Shown here: piece after piece, positions 17,561 to 26,976 of the stretch
How positions within the stretch are numbered: position 1 is the first letter of the stretch
Layout: each line of letters begins with the position of its first letter
Assembly: GCF_013277515.1 (NCBI RefSeq)
Contig: NZ_VMNB01000003.1
Span: 140,437 to 204,436 of the forward strand
Origin: Streptococcus sp. k-402
Lineage (GTDB): Bacteria > Bacillota > Bacilli > Lactobacillales > Streptococcaceae
Direction: 5' to 3'
DNA length: 64,000 nucleotides
The notes under the pieces: model-generated
What the model saw: only the letters and a program-made list of their open reading frames with translations
What the model was told of the DNA's origin: nothing
The model's database searches: none
Translations under genes and position numbers: made by a program

Positions 17561-20422
17561 CTATACCCACTCACCGTTGGCATTGACACGGTAGCCGTCA
17601 GGGGTCGTTGTATTGATTGCTAGGGCACCAGAGCTATAGGCGTAGTACCATTTACCAGAAACTGTAAACCAGCCTGTTTTCATAGCACCTGACTGGTCAA
17701 GATAATACCATGAGCCATTTTCTTTAACCCAGCCTGTAGCCAGTGAACCTGACTTGTTCAAATAGTACCATGTACCGTTGTCTTTTACCCAACCTGTAGC
17801 CATTGAGCCTGACTTGTTCAAGTAATACCATGTGCCACCAGTTTTGACCCAGCCAGTTCGCATCCAACCTGCGTGGTCAAAGTAATACCAAGTACCCTTG
17901 ATTTGTTCCCAGCCGTTGGTTGTATATGAACCGTCAGCGTGTTTGTACCACCAGCGACCAGCTGACTGAATCCAGTTGCCAGCTTGTGAAGGTTTTTCAT
18001 CTTCTACTTTCTTGAGTTCTGTATCTGTTTTCTTATCCGCTTGTTTCCCTGCAAGATACTTCAGATACCAATCTGATAGATTGTAGTAGTCCTTTCTTTC
18101 AGCCTTGACCAACTTATCAAACTCTTCTTGGATTTCAACTAATTTAGCTTGTTCAGCTTTCAATTTAGCTGTAACTGCGTCTACTTTGTCTTGTGCCAAT
18201 TTTGCAGCAGATTTTGCTTGAGTTAATTTTGTTTCTAAATCAGCTACTTTTGCTTGCGCATCTGCAAGATTCTTATCTGCGTTTAGATAAGCACTCAATT
18301 CAGTTGCAATTGCTTTTGCATCTGACACCAATTGGTCTTTTTCTTCATGTAGTTTCGCTTGTTCAGCTTGAAGTGCAGTCAACTTGTTTTCTTCAGCTTG
18401 CAATTTTGCTTGTGCACTTGTAAGAGCAGTTTCAGCATCTTTTTGGGCAGTTTTAGCTGTAGCTAGTTCAGCTTTAGCTGTTTCAAGAGCAGTTTCTTTT
18501 TCTGCTTGGCTTCTTGAGAAGTTTTCAATAGCTTTTTCAGCAGTTGCTTTACGTTCTTGTGCATTTTTCAAAGTAAGGTTTGCCAATTGCAAGTTCTTTT
18601 CAGCGACTTCTGTTTGAAGTGGACTAGCTGATTTGCTTGACAATTCTTTTTCAGCATCTGTTTTAGCTTCAAGTGCAGAAGCATATTTGCGTGAAGCTGC
18701 TGCCAATTCTGCTTTAGCATTTGCAAGAGCAGTTTGAGCTTGGCTGTTTTGTTTTTGTGCTTCAGCTAGTTTTGCTTCAAGTTGGGCAAGTTCATTTGAT
18801 TTAGCTACTGGAGTTCCTTCATTTGAAAATGCTGTAATCATGTAATGACGACCATTGATATTAGCTACATCAATACCAACATATTTTGCAAAGTTTAGGT
18901 TTGAATAAAGGTGTCCCCATGGGCGACGTTTATCAGCATTTGAAACGCCATCAAGATATGTTGTAAACATCAAATTATTGTATACAGCTTGTTTTAGTTC
19001 ATACATATTTGAAATATCAGAACGCATTGAAGCAACGTTTTCAACAGCATTAGGTACGTGACCATGAACCATTGGGTCTAATCCACGTTCTTCATATTTT
19101 TTAGCTTGTGTTGATGCTAAAGTAACAGCTTCTTTAGTTGTTCCTGTTTCTGATTCTACGTTGAATGAATCTTTAAATGCATTTCGGATTTGTTTCAATC
19201 CATTAACGTAAAATTCTGAGACTTCAAGTTTTTGAGCATCTGTCAAATTGTCAATATCAACTGGACGATTTAGGTCAGCATTGTCATATTTGACGTTAGC
19301 ATTTGATTGTTTAACGATATCAGCTACAGAATTGAGAATCAAATCATCTAAATCATTTTTAATTGCATTGTTTTTGTTAGCTTTTTCTAATTTTAATAGT
19401 TGTCCAAATGTGACAACATTTGAAGACACACCAGCTGATTTCAATACATCTGCTGAAAATCCATTATACACATTTGTTGGAATAGTGAATGTTGGATTTG
19501 GAATGTTCATTCCTTCAGATTTATTCAACTTAGCTTTTTCCGCATCCAAGGCAGTTTGAGCTTCTTTTTCTTTAGAGGCTGTAGCATCTGCTTTTTCTTG
19601 GATGGATTCAACTTTGTTTTGGTCTGCGTCCATCATTTCTTTAGCTAATTTCAAGGCGTCATTTTTGACATTCACATTGTTTTCAGCTTGTTTGATGGCT
19701 TCTGCGCGGTTGCTATCTGCTTTCTTAGCAGTTTCGACAGCTGTTGTTGCGCTTGAAATATTCGCATTGGCTTGTTCAATATCTTTTTCAGCTTGGGCAA
19801 GAGAGGCTTTTGCTTCGCCAAGTCCTGAACCATTTAGCGCGTCTTCAGCTGATTTTACATTCGCTTCTTTAGCGGTTACTGTTTTATCCGCTTCAGCTTT
19901 CTTACTTGTTGCGCTTGCAACGTTAGCTGTTTCAGTTGCTACAGTCTCAGTTTGAGCTTTAATCGCTTCAGTAGACGCTTCAGTTGCTTTTTGATTGGCT
20001 TCTTGAGCTTTTACATTGGCGTCTTGTTTAGCTTTTGTAGCAGTGATATTTTCTTCTGTAGCATTGGCTTTAACAGCTTCAGCTGACTTCAAGTCCTCTT
20101 TAGCGCTTGTCAAAGCAGTTTCAGTAGTTGTAACAGCTTGGTTAGCAGAAGTAGCTTCAGCTTTTGCTGTTTCACTTTCAGCTTCAACTTGCTTAACAGT
20201 AGACTCTTGAGCATCAAGAGCAGGCTTGACGTCAGAAGATTTCTTCACTTCTGGTTTTGTATCGGCTACAGATTTTGAAACAAGAGCTGGTTCATTGACA
20301 GCAGTTACAGTATTTGCATCAACTGGTGCTGAAACAGTTGCTTCCTGAGCAAATGCAGTTCCACCAACAGACGCAAGCGCAATAGCTGTTGAAGTTGTGA
20401 GTTTTTTCAGTTTCTTCATCAT
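17561..20422 (-). CDS. Large choline-binding protein with SEC10/PgrA-like domain
   Basis: 953 aa. Signal peptide MMKKLKKLTTSTAIALASVG with cleavage near AFA|Q. Residues of about 60-300 are Ala/Glu/Lys-rich coiled coil. The central region of about 310-530 contains the surface-exclusion (SEC10/PgrA) type features HGHVPNAVENVASMRSD and PWGHLYSNLNFAKYVGID. A second long coiled coil runs to about residue 790. The last 140 residues are choline-binding repeats ending GYRVNANGEWV. This combines a PgrA-like exposed domain with a choline anchor in place of LPXTG. It may act as an adhesin or cell-contact protein. It has high repetitive content, so assembly errors are possible. Confidence 0.85.
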   Translation of the reverse strand: MMKKLKKLTTSTAIALASVGGTAFAQEATVSAPVDANTVTAVNEPALVSKSVADTKPEVKKSSDVKPALDAQESTVKQVEAESETAKAEATSANQAVTTTETALTSAKEDLKSAEAVKANATEENITATKAKQDANVKAQEANQKATEASTEAIKAQTETVATETANVASATSKKAEADKTVTAKEANVKSAEDALNGSGLGEAKASLAQAEKDIEQANANISSATTAVETAKKADSNRAEAIKQAENNVNVKNDALKLAKEMMDADQNKVESIQEKADATASKEKEAQTALDAEKAKLNKSEGMNIPNPTFTIPTNVYNGFSADVLKSAGVSSNVVTFGQLLKLEKANKNNAIKNDLDDLILNSVADIVKQSNANVKYDNADLNRPVDIDNLTDAQKLEVSEFYVNGLKQIRNAFKDSFNVESETGTTKEAVTLASTQAKKYEERGLDPMVHGHVPNAVENVASMRSDISNMYELKQAVYNNLMFTTYLDGVSNADKRRPWGHLYSNLNFAKYVGIDVANINGRHYMITAFSNEGTPVAKSNELAQLEAKLAEAQKQNSQAQTALANAKAELAAASRKYASALEAKTDAEKELSSKSASPLQTEVAEKNLQLANLTLKNAQERKATAEKAIENFSRSQAEKETALETAKAELATAKTAQKDAETALTSAQAKLQAEENKLTALQAEQAKLHEEKDQLVSDAKAIATELSAYLNADKNLADAQAKVADLETKLTQAKSAAKLAQDKVDAVTAKLKAEQAKLVEIQEEFDKLVKAERKDYYNLSDWYLKYLAGKQADKKTDTELKKVEDEKPSQAGNWIQSAGRWWYKHADGSYTTNGWEQIKGTWYYFDHAGWMRTGWVKTGGTWYYLNKSGSMATGWVKDNGTWYYLNKSGSLATGWVKENGSWYYLDQSGAMKTGWFTVSGKWYYAYSSGALAINTTTPDGYRVNANGEWV

Positions 20423-20597
20423 TTTCTCCTTTGATGGTTGATAGAAAATATAATTGATTATGAGCTAATCATTTTCTTATACACTTCTATTTTATCATTT
20501 TTACATTATACAGGCAACATATTTGCGTTTTTTAGTCTATAAACGGGTTATTTTATAGTTAGCTTCCTTGTATTATGGTATTGAAACGAGGTAAGTT

Positions 20598-20939
20598 ATG
20601 ACATCCATTCATTTACAAAAGTATATAGGTCAACGAATACGACTCATACGAAAAGAAAGAAAATTAAGCCAACAAAATCTCAGCGAAAAAGCTGGTGTCG
20701 GTATTGATTATATTTCTAATCTTGAAACCAAGGGGTCAAATATTAAAATTGATACTTTGGAAAAAATCATTACAGCTCTTGATATCCCGCCATCTGAACT
20801 ATTTGAGAGCCGTATTACTTCTCAAAATCCGCAACTAGAATTATTAGCGGATCAATTAGTCCAACTTCCACAAACAACACAGGAACAACTTTTAGAAGCT
20901 TTTCAAATACTTATAAAAACAGTAAAAAACAACCGCTAA
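20598..20939 (+). CDS. XRE family transcriptional regulator
   Basis: 113 aa. N-terminal Cro/C1 helix-turn-helix (YIGQRIRLIRKERKLSQQNL, then GVGIDYISNLETKGSNI) at residues of about 8-62; the C terminus is helical. Start ATG 20598 after GAGG. It is transcribed divergently from the choline-binding protein pair across a 175-base AT-rich gap and so may control them (inference from position). No partner toxin or phage gene is adjacent. Confidence 0.85.
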   Translation: MTSIHLQKYIGQRIRLIRKERKLSQQNLSEKAGVGIDYISNLETKGSNIKIDTLEKIITALDIPPSELFESRITSQNPQLELLADQLVQLPQTTQEQLLEAFQILIKTVKNNR

Positions 20940-20954
20940 GTTTTCTTAGCGGTT
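20931..20954 (+). terminator. Terminator overlapping the XRE gene stop
   Basis: AACCGCTAAG (20931-20940) and CTTAGCGGTT (20945-20954) form a perfect 10-bp stem with a TTTT loop; the stop codon lies in the first arm. Confidence 0.85.
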
Positions 20955-21049
20955 TATTAGACTTCCTATGAAACAATCCATAGAACACGCAACACAAGTT
21001 TTCCAGAGGGTCTCTTCTTACTGGTTAACTTGCACTTGAAATGTGGCGT

Positions 21050-22216
21050 TTAAAGGATCTTATCCGCTCTGTCCACTGTAAAGAGGGCCACAGTCATCAG
21101 GATATAGATGAGCAAGAGGGCAGCTACAGCTGGTACCCAAGAGTGGAACAGGTCAAAACTGTAACCAAAGAGGGTTGGCCCAAAGGCTGCTAGGATATAG
21201 CCTCCTGTTTGAGATAGGCCGGACAATTGGGCTGTCTTTTCAGGGGCGCTTGTCTTGAGTGAAAAGTTGACCATGAGATAAGGGAAGAGGGCGCTGGTTG
21301 CGGTTCCGATGAGGAGATGGATGGTAAGCCAGTAAATGAAATGATTGATTGGGAAAAAGAGCATGGAAATGCCGACCACACCAGCTAGTGAAACCAGAGT
21401 GAGCATGAGCTGACGGTTGCGAGTAGATAAACTGGTTGTCAGGCTTGGGATGGTCATTGAAAAAGGAATGCTAATCAGAGAGAAGATAGAAGTCAGCAAG
21501 CCAGCTTCGTGACTGGATAGACCTGCATGGATAGACATGGTAGGTAACCAGGTCATGACGGTGTAAAAGATCAAGGATTGAAAACCTGAAAAGATAATAA
21601 TTGCCCAAACCTGTTTATTACGCATGACCTTTATTTGACTTTTTTGTTTGGTTTGTGGAGCCAGTCTGTGATTATAGCGGTGATTAGGCAGCCAGACCAA
21701 AAAAGTTGCTAGGCAGAGCAGGGTGAGGAGGATGATAAGTCCTTTCCAAGAACTGGCTTGTGTAATAGGCACGGCTAGATAGGAGGCCAGAGCCGTTGCA
21801 ATCCCCATAGAGGTTACATATAAGGTGGTCAGAAAACCAATCTTCTTTGGTTGATTGGCTTGGATAAGACTAGGAAGCAGGACATTGATGACTGCGACAC
21901 TTGCCCCAACCATCAAGGTTCCTAGATAGAGCAGGGGCAGATTGATTAGTCGAATAAGTGAGCCGATGGTCAAGAAGAAGAGGCTGTAGGTGAAGAGATG
22001 CTCCAAGCCGATTTTCTGAGCCAGTCGGGTAGAAAATGGTGAAAAGAGGGTAAACATAAGGAGAGGCAGGCTGGTCAAGACACCAAGCGAACTAACTTCT
22101 ACCCCCAGCCCTTGCGAAATATCTCCCAAAATAATGGGTAAAACAGTAAAAGGAGCCCGCAAAGAAACACCAATCAGGATAATACCTGGAACAAAAAAGA
22201 GTGATTGCTTTTTCAT
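21050..22216 (-). CDS. MFS transporter, CynX/NimT type
   Basis: 388 aa with about twelve membrane segments. The N terminus SLFFVPGIILIGVSLRAPFT and the loop between segments 2 and 3 (SPFSTRLAQKIGLEHLF) are typical of the CynX/NimT branch of the major facilitator superfamily (cyanate or 2-nitroimidazole transport). The substrate here is unknown. Monocistronic; no regulator beside it. Confidence 0.85.
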   Translation of the reverse strand: MKKQSLFFVPGIILIGVSLRAPFTVLPIILGDISQGLGVEVSSLGVLTSLPLLMFTLFSPFSTRLAQKIGLEHLFTYSLFFLTIGSLIRLINLPLLYLGTLMVGASVAVINVLLPSLIQANQPKKIGFLTTLYVTSMGIATALASYLAVPITQASSWKGLIILLTLLCLATFLVWLPNHRYNHRLAPQTKQKSQIKVMRNKQVWAIIIFSGFQSLIFYTVMTWLPTMSIHAGLSSHEAGLLTSIFSLISIPFSMTIPSLTTSLSTRNRQLMLTLVSLAGVVGISMLFFPINHFIYWLTIHLLIGTATSALFPYLMVNFSLKTSAPEKTAQLSGLSQTGGYILAAFGPTLFGYSFDLFHSWVPAVAALLLIYILMTVALFTVDRADKIL

Positions 22217-22327
22217 AAAATACCTCTTCTAGCTGATTTTAATAACAGCTTATTTTAAGGCTTTTTCACTATAATGTCAAGTAAGGTTTCTGGCTTTCAA
22301 GATAAAAATGGGAAAGTCTTGAAAATT

Positions 22328-23404
22328 ATGATAGAATGGTGGAAGGAAAAATTCAGGAGAGTAGTAGTGACTCAAAATGTTGAAAGTCTTCTCGTATCCA
22401 TTGTAATCAGTGCATACAATGAAGAAAAATATCTGTCTGGTCTAATTGAAGACTTAAAAAATCAAACCTATCCTAAAGAGAATATTGAAATTCTATTTAT
22501 AAATGCTATGTCCACAGATGGGACCACAGCTATCATTCAGCAATTTATAAAGGAAGATACAGAGTTTAACTCAATTAGATTGTATAACAATCCTAAGAAA
22601 AATCAAGCTAGTGGTTTTAACCTGGGAGTTAAACATTCTGTAGGGGACCTTATTTTAAAAATTGATGCTCATTCAAAAGTTACTGAGAGTTTTGTAATGA
22701 ACAATGTGGCTGTTATTCAACAAGGTGAATTTGTCTGTGGGGGGCCTAGACCGACGATTGTCGAAGGAAAAGGAAAATGGGCAGAGACCTTGCATCTTGT
22801 TGAGGAAAATATGTTTGGCAGTAGCATTGCCAATTATCGAAATAGTTCTGAGGATAGATATGTTTCTTCTATTTTTCATGGAATGTATAAACGAGAGGTT
22901 TTCCAGAAGGTTGGTTTAGTAAATGAGCAACTTGGCCGAACTGAAGATAATGATATTCATTATAGAATTCGAGAACATGGTTATAAAATCCGCTATAGCC
23001 CAAGTATTCTATCTTATCAGTATATTCGACCAACATTCAAGAAAATGCTGCATCAAAAGTATTCAAATGGTTTGTGGATTGGCTTGACAAGTCATGTTCA
23101 GTTTAAGTGTTTATCATTATTTCACTATGTTCCTTGTTTATTTGTTTTGAGTCTTGTGTTTAGTCTAGCATTGTTACCGATCACATTCGTATTCATAACT
23201 TTACTATTAGGCGCCTATTTTTTACTTTTATCACTACTCACTTTGCTGACTTTATTAAAACATAAAAATGGATTTCTAATTGTGATGCCCTTTCTTTTAT
23301 TTTCCATTCACTTTGCTTATGGCCTTGGAACGATTGTAGGTTTAATTAGAGGATTTAAATGGAAGAAAGAGTACAAGGGAACAGTTCTTTATTTGGAAAA
23401 ATAA
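22328..23404 (+). CDS. Family 2 glycosyltransferase, membrane-associated
   Basis: 358 aa. The GT-A domain begins LVSIVISAYNEEKYLSGLI, with KIDAHSK taking the place of the DXD metal motif, and RTEDNDIHYRIREHGYKI as the acceptor region. Three hydrophobic segments sit at the C terminus (about residues 265-340). The frame is open from ATG 22274, but that ATG lies inside a TATAAT -10 box, so the ATG at 22328 is the likelier start although its ribosome site is poor. Followed 67 bases later by a CapD-type dehydratase, suggesting a shared role in surface glycan synthesis. Confidence 0.82.
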   Translation: MIEWWKEKFRRVVVTQNVESLLVSIVISAYNEEKYLSGLIEDLKNQTYPKENIEILFINAMSTDGTTAIIQQFIKEDTEFNSIRLYNNPKKNQASGFNLGVKHSVGDLILKIDAHSKVTESFVMNNVAVIQQGEFVCGGPRPTIVEGKGKWAETLHLVEENMFGSSIANYRNSSEDRYVSSIFHGMYKREVFQKVGLVNEQLGRTEDNDIHYRIREHGYKIRYSPSILSYQYIRPTFKKMLHQKYSNGLWIGLTSHVQFKCLSLFHYVPCLFVLSLVFSLALLPITFVFITLLLGAYFLLLSLLTLLTLLKHKNGFLIVMPFLLFSIHFAYGLGTIVGLIRGFKWKKEYKGTVLYLEK

Positions 23405-23471
23405 GCCAAATAAATCAAAATATGCTACAATAACAATATAGTAAAACTCTTTTAAGGAGGAGTAAATTTCT

Positions 23472-25322
23472 ATGAATAAAAAACTCACAGATTATGTGAT
23501 TGATCTGGTGGAAATTTTAAATAAACAACAAAAACAGGTTTTCTGGGGAATATTTGATATTTTGAGTATGGTGGTTTCCATCATTGTATCTTATATCTTA
23601 TTCTACGGCTTGATTAATCCAGCACCTGTTGACTACATTATCTATACGAGTTTGGCCTTCTTGTTCTATCAATTGATGATTGCATTTTGGGGCTTGAACG
23701 CGAGCATTAGTCGTTACAGCAAGATTACGGATTTCATGAAAATCTTTTTTGGTGTGACTGCTAGTAGTGTCTTGTCATATAGTATCTGCTATGCCTTCTT
23801 GCCACTCTTCTCCATCCGTTTCATCATTCTCTTTATCTTGTTGAGTACCTTCTTGATTTTATTGCCACGGATTACTTGGCAGTTACTCTACTCCAGACGC
23901 AAAAAAGGTAGTGGTGATGGAGAACACCGTCGGACCTTCTTGATTGGTGCCGGTGATGGTGGGGCCCTCTTTATGGATAGTTACCAACATCCAACCAGTG
24001 AATTAGAACTGGTCGGTATCTTGGATAAGGATGCTAAGAAAAAGGGTCAAAAACTTGGTGGTATCCCTGTTTTGGGCTCTTATGACAATCTGCCTGAATT
24101 AGCCAAACGCCATCAAATCGAGCGTGTCATCGTTGTGATTCCGTCGCTTGATTCGTCAGAGTATGAGCGTATCTTGCAGATGTGTAATAAGCTGGGTGTC
24201 AAATGTTACAAGATGCCTAAGGTTGAAACGGTTGTTCAAGGACTTCACCCAGCAGGTGGAGGCTTCCAGAAGATTGATATCACAGACCTTTTGGGTCGTC
24301 AGGAAATTCGTCTTGACGAATCGCGTCTGGGTGCAGAACTGACAGGTAAGACCATCTTAGTCACAGGAGCTGGAGGTTCAATCGGTTCTGAAATCTGTCG
24401 TCAAGTTAGTCGCTTCAATCCTGAACGCATTGTCTTGCTCGGTCATGGGGAAAACTCAATCTACCTTGTTTATCATGAATTGATTCGTAAGTTCCAAGGG
24501 ATTGATTATGTACCTGTGATTGCGGACATTCAAGACTACGACCGTCTCTTGCAAGTCTTTGAGCAGTACAAGCCAGCTATTGTTTATCATGCAGCTGCCC
24601 ACAAGCACGTTCCTATGATGGAGCGCAATCCAAAAGAAGCCTTCAAAAACAATATCCGTGGAACTTACAATGTTGCTAAGGCTGTTGATGAAGCCAAAGT
24701 ACCTAAGATGGTTATGATTTCGACAGATAAGGCGGTTAATCCACCAAATGTTATGGGAGCAACCAAGCGCGTGGCTGAGTTGATTGTCACTGGCTTTAAT
24801 CAACGTAGTCAATCAACCTACTGTGCGGTTCGTTTTGGAAATGTTCTTGGTAGCCGTGGTAGTGTGATTCCAGTCTTTGAACGCCAGATTGCTGAAGGTG
24901 GGCCTGTAACGGTGACAGACTTCCGCATGACCCGTTACTTTATGACTATTCCAGAAGCTAGCCGTCTGGTTATCCATGCTGGTGCTTACGCCAAGGATGG
25001 AGAAGTCTTTATCCTTGATATGGGCAAACCAGTCAAGATTTATGACTTGGCTAAGAAAATGGTCCTTCTAAGTGGACACACCGAAAGCGAAATTCCAATC
25101 GTTGAAGTTGGAATCCGCCCAGGCGAAAAACTTTACGAAGAACTCTTGGTATCAACCGAACTTGTTGATAACCAAGTTATGGATAAGATTTTCGTTGGTA
25201 AGGTTAATGTCATGCCTCTAGAAGCCATCGATCAAAAGATTGAAGAGTTCCGCACTCTTAGTGGAGATGAGTTGAAGCAAGCCATTATCGCCTTTGCCAA
25301 TCAAACAACCCACGTTGAATAA
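23472..25322 (+). CDS. CapD/WbpM-type nucleotide-sugar 4,6-dehydratase, membrane-bound
   Basis: 616 aa. Four membrane helices in residues 20-140, a CoA-binding-like Rossmann domain (RRTFLIGAGDGGALF), then the catalytic SDR domain with the NAD-binding motif ILVTGAGGSIGSEICRQ near residue 298 and MISTDKAVNPPNVMGATKR as the active-site region. Enzymes of this class convert UDP-GlcNAc to a 4-keto-6-deoxy sugar for capsule or teichoic acid units. Start ATG 23472 follows AAGGAGGAG. No linked capsule cluster is in the window. Confidence 0.9.
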   Translation: MNKKLTDYVIDLVEILNKQQKQVFWGIFDILSMVVSIIVSYILFYGLINPAPVDYIIYTSLAFLFYQLMIAFWGLNASISRYSKITDFMKIFFGVTASSVLSYSICYAFLPLFSIRFIILFILLSTFLILLPRITWQLLYSRRKKGSGDGEHRRTFLIGAGDGGALFMDSYQHPTSELELVGILDKDAKKKGQKLGGIPVLGSYDNLPELAKRHQIERVIVVIPSLDSSEYERILQMCNKLGVKCYKMPKVETVVQGLHPAGGGFQKIDITDLLGRQEIRLDESRLGAELTGKTILVTGAGGSIGSEICRQVSRFNPERIVLLGHGENSIYLVYHELIRKFQGIDYVPVIADIQDYDRLLQVFEQYKPAIVYHAAAHKHVPMMERNPKEAFKNNIRGTYNVAKAVDEAKVPKMVMISTDKAVNPPNVMGATKRVAELIVTGFNQRSQSTYCAVRFGNVLGSRGSVIPVFERQIAEGGPVTVTDFRMTRYFMTIPEASRLVIHAGAYAKDGEVFILDMGKPVKIYDLAKKMVLLSGHTESEIPIVEVGIRPGEKLYEELLVSTELVDNQVMDKIFVGKVNVMPLEAIDQKIEEFRTLSGDELKQAIIAFANQTTHVE

Positions 25323-25340
25323 AAAATCTTTAAAATCAGA

Positions 25341-25388
25341 AAAACGCATATTATCAGGTCTGAAGAACCTTGGTAATATGCGTTTTGT
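25341..25388 (+). terminator. Bidirectional terminator, also copy A of a dispersed hairpin repeat
   Basis: AAAACGCATATTA (25341-25353) pairs with TAATATGCGTTTT (25374-25386); the loop holds a secondary CAGGT/ACCTTG pairing. It lies between convergent genes. A related hairpin with the same loop motif and a similar trailing CATTTTCTTCTGAAATGAA occurs at 62618-62706. Confidence 0.8.
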
Positions 25389-25441
25389 TATGTATGGATT
25401 GCCTCATTTTCTTCTGAAATGAAGTTGTTGCCCAGTCTATG

Positions 25442-26074
25442 TTATTGAACATACGCCAAAACCTCTAATGGTTTGTGAGCGATATAATTAGGCTGATAGT
25501 TTAGCAAGTCTGCTTGTTCTCCAAATCCCCAAGTGACGGCCAATTTCTGAATGCCTGTTTCTTGAGCTCCAAGCATATCAAACTTGGTATCTCCGATGAT
25601 GATGGCTTGTTCCGGTGATAGTTGATGTGTCTGCAAGGCTTGGCGAATGACATCTGCCTTATGGGGTGCTTCAGGGCTGGAACCATAAATGCCATCAAAG
25701 AAATGATAGATTCCCAAGTTTTTAGTCATATCCTGAGCGGTTGGAGTATTCTTTGTAGTGGTAATGTAAAGAGGATATTTGCTTGATAGCTCCTTAAGCA
25801 AGTCTATAATCTGGGGAAATAGCTGAGCTTCATGGATGCCTTTTTCCTTGTAGTAAGATCGGTATATCTGCACAGCCTCAGAAATTTGTTCTTTAGGCAG
25901 GCAGGTCGCAAAACTACTTTCAAGGGGCGGCCCCATAAAACCACGAATAGTTTTGGCATCAGGGCTAGGCACCCCCAGCTCCTTAAAGGTATGGGTAAAG
26001 GCATTGTGAATCCCGATAGAACTGTCAACGAGGGTTCCATCCAGATCGAAAAAAATCGCTGTGATAGAGGTCAT
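25442..26074 (-). CDS. HAD superfamily phosphatase, Gph-like
   Basis: 210 aa. HAD motif I FFDLDGTLVDSS at residues 8-19, motif II ITTTKNT near 103, motif III K at APHKADVIRQ and motif IV IIIGDTKFDMLGA near 160. An all-helical cap follows motif I, as in phosphoglycolate phosphatase and pyrophosphatase PpaX relatives. Substrate unknown. Ends 21 bases before the serine dehydratase alpha gene on the same strand, so it is probably the last gene of that operon. Confidence 0.87.
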   Translation of the reverse strand: MTSITAIFFDLDGTLVDSSIGIHNAFTHTFKELGVPSPDAKTIRGFMGPPLESSFATCLPKEQISEAVQIYRSYYKEKGIHEAQLFPQIIDLLKELSSKYPLYITTTKNTPTAQDMTKNLGIYHFFDGIYGSSPEAPHKADVIRQALQTHQLSPEQAIIIGDTKFDMLGAQETGIQKLAVTWGFGEQADLLNYQPNYIAHKPLEVLAYVQ

Positions 26075-26095
26075 GGTTTCTCCTATTTGATAAAC

Positions 26096-26968
26096 TTATT
26101 CTCCGAAAATTTCTTTTTGGAGGCGACGACCAGTAGGGGTGGCAGCGAGTCCACCTTCAGCTGTTTCACGAAAGGCAGTTGGCATGCTTGCTCCTACTTG
26201 GTACATGGCATCGATAACTTCATCCACAGGAATTTTAGATTCGATACCTGCCAAGGCCATGTCTGCTGCGATGAAGGCAAAGCTAGCTCCCATAGCATTG
26301 CGCTTGACGCAGGGAACTTCGACCAAGCCGGCAACAGGGTCACAGATGAGGCCCAGCATATTTTTAATGACAAAGGCAATGGCCTGACTGGCCTGATAAG
26401 GTGTTCCACCGGCAGCCAGAGTCAAGGCGGCAGCACTCATAGCAGAGGCTGAACCAACCTCGGCCTGACAGCCACCCTCAGCACCTGAGATAGAGGCATT
26501 GTTTGCGATGACTAGTCCAAAGGCACCGGCAGCAAAGAGGAAATCCAGCTGTTGCTCGTGGCTGAGGTCTAATTTTTCAATAGCAGCTGTTAGAACGGAA
26601 GGCAGACAGCCAGCACTTCCTGCGGTCGGAGTGGCACAAACCAAGCCCATTTTGGCATTGTGTTCATTGACTGCAATGGCATTTCGGGCAGCAGAGAGAA
26701 TCGTGTAATCTGATAGAGTTTTTCCATTTTTTATGTAGTGATCCAATTTGGCAGCATCTCCACCTGTCAGACCACTACGAGATTTATTTTCATTGAGGCC
26801 AAGTTGGACAGAGGCTTTCATGACTTCCAGATTGCGTTCCATGAGAAGGAAGACTTCTTCACGTTCACGACCTGTCAATTCAAACTCTGTTGTAATCATG
26901 AGTTCTGCGACATTTCCTTGAAAGTCTAGTTCTGCCTGCTCGACCAATTCTTTGATAGAATAAAACAT
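26096..26968 (-). CDS. sdaAA: L-serine dehydratase, iron-sulfur-dependent, alpha subunit
   Basis: 290 aa. Deaminates L-serine to pyruvate and ammonia together with the beta subunit. Conserved cysteines for the [4Fe-4S] cluster are in VCATPTAGSAGCLP, EGGCQAEVGSASAMSAA and ICDPVAGLVEVPC. Length is normal for the split alpha subunit. Lies 8 bases after the beta gene; the order beta-alpha is usual in Firmicutes. Confidence 0.94.
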   Translation of the reverse strand: MFYSIKELVEQAELDFQGNVAELMITTEFELTGREREEVFLLMERNLEVMKASVQLGLNENKSRSGLTGGDAAKLDHYIKNGKTLSDYTILSAARNAIAVNEHNAKMGLVCATPTAGSAGCLPSVLTAAIEKLDLSHEQQLDFLFAAGAFGLVIANNASISGAEGGCQAEVGSASAMSAAALTLAAGGTPYQASQAIAFVIKNMLGLICDPVAGLVEVPCVKRNAMGASFAFIAADMALAGIESKIPVDEVIDAMYQVGASMPTAFRETAEGGLAATPTGRRLQKEIFGE

Positions 26969-26976
26969 GCTTCCTC

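Noticed and set aside
17561-18000. Tandem repeats at the 3' end of the large surface protein as a CRISPR array
   Set aside because: They encode in-frame choline-binding repeats of about 20 residues and are not separated by unique spacers.
18193-20210. Several plus-strand frames of 60-120 residues opposite the large choline-binding protein
   Set aside because: They are antisense shadows of Ala/Glu/Lys-rich coiled-coil codons, without ribosome sites.
22274-22328. ATG 22274 as start of the glycosyltransferase
   Set aside because: The codon lies inside a TATAAT box and has no ribosome site.
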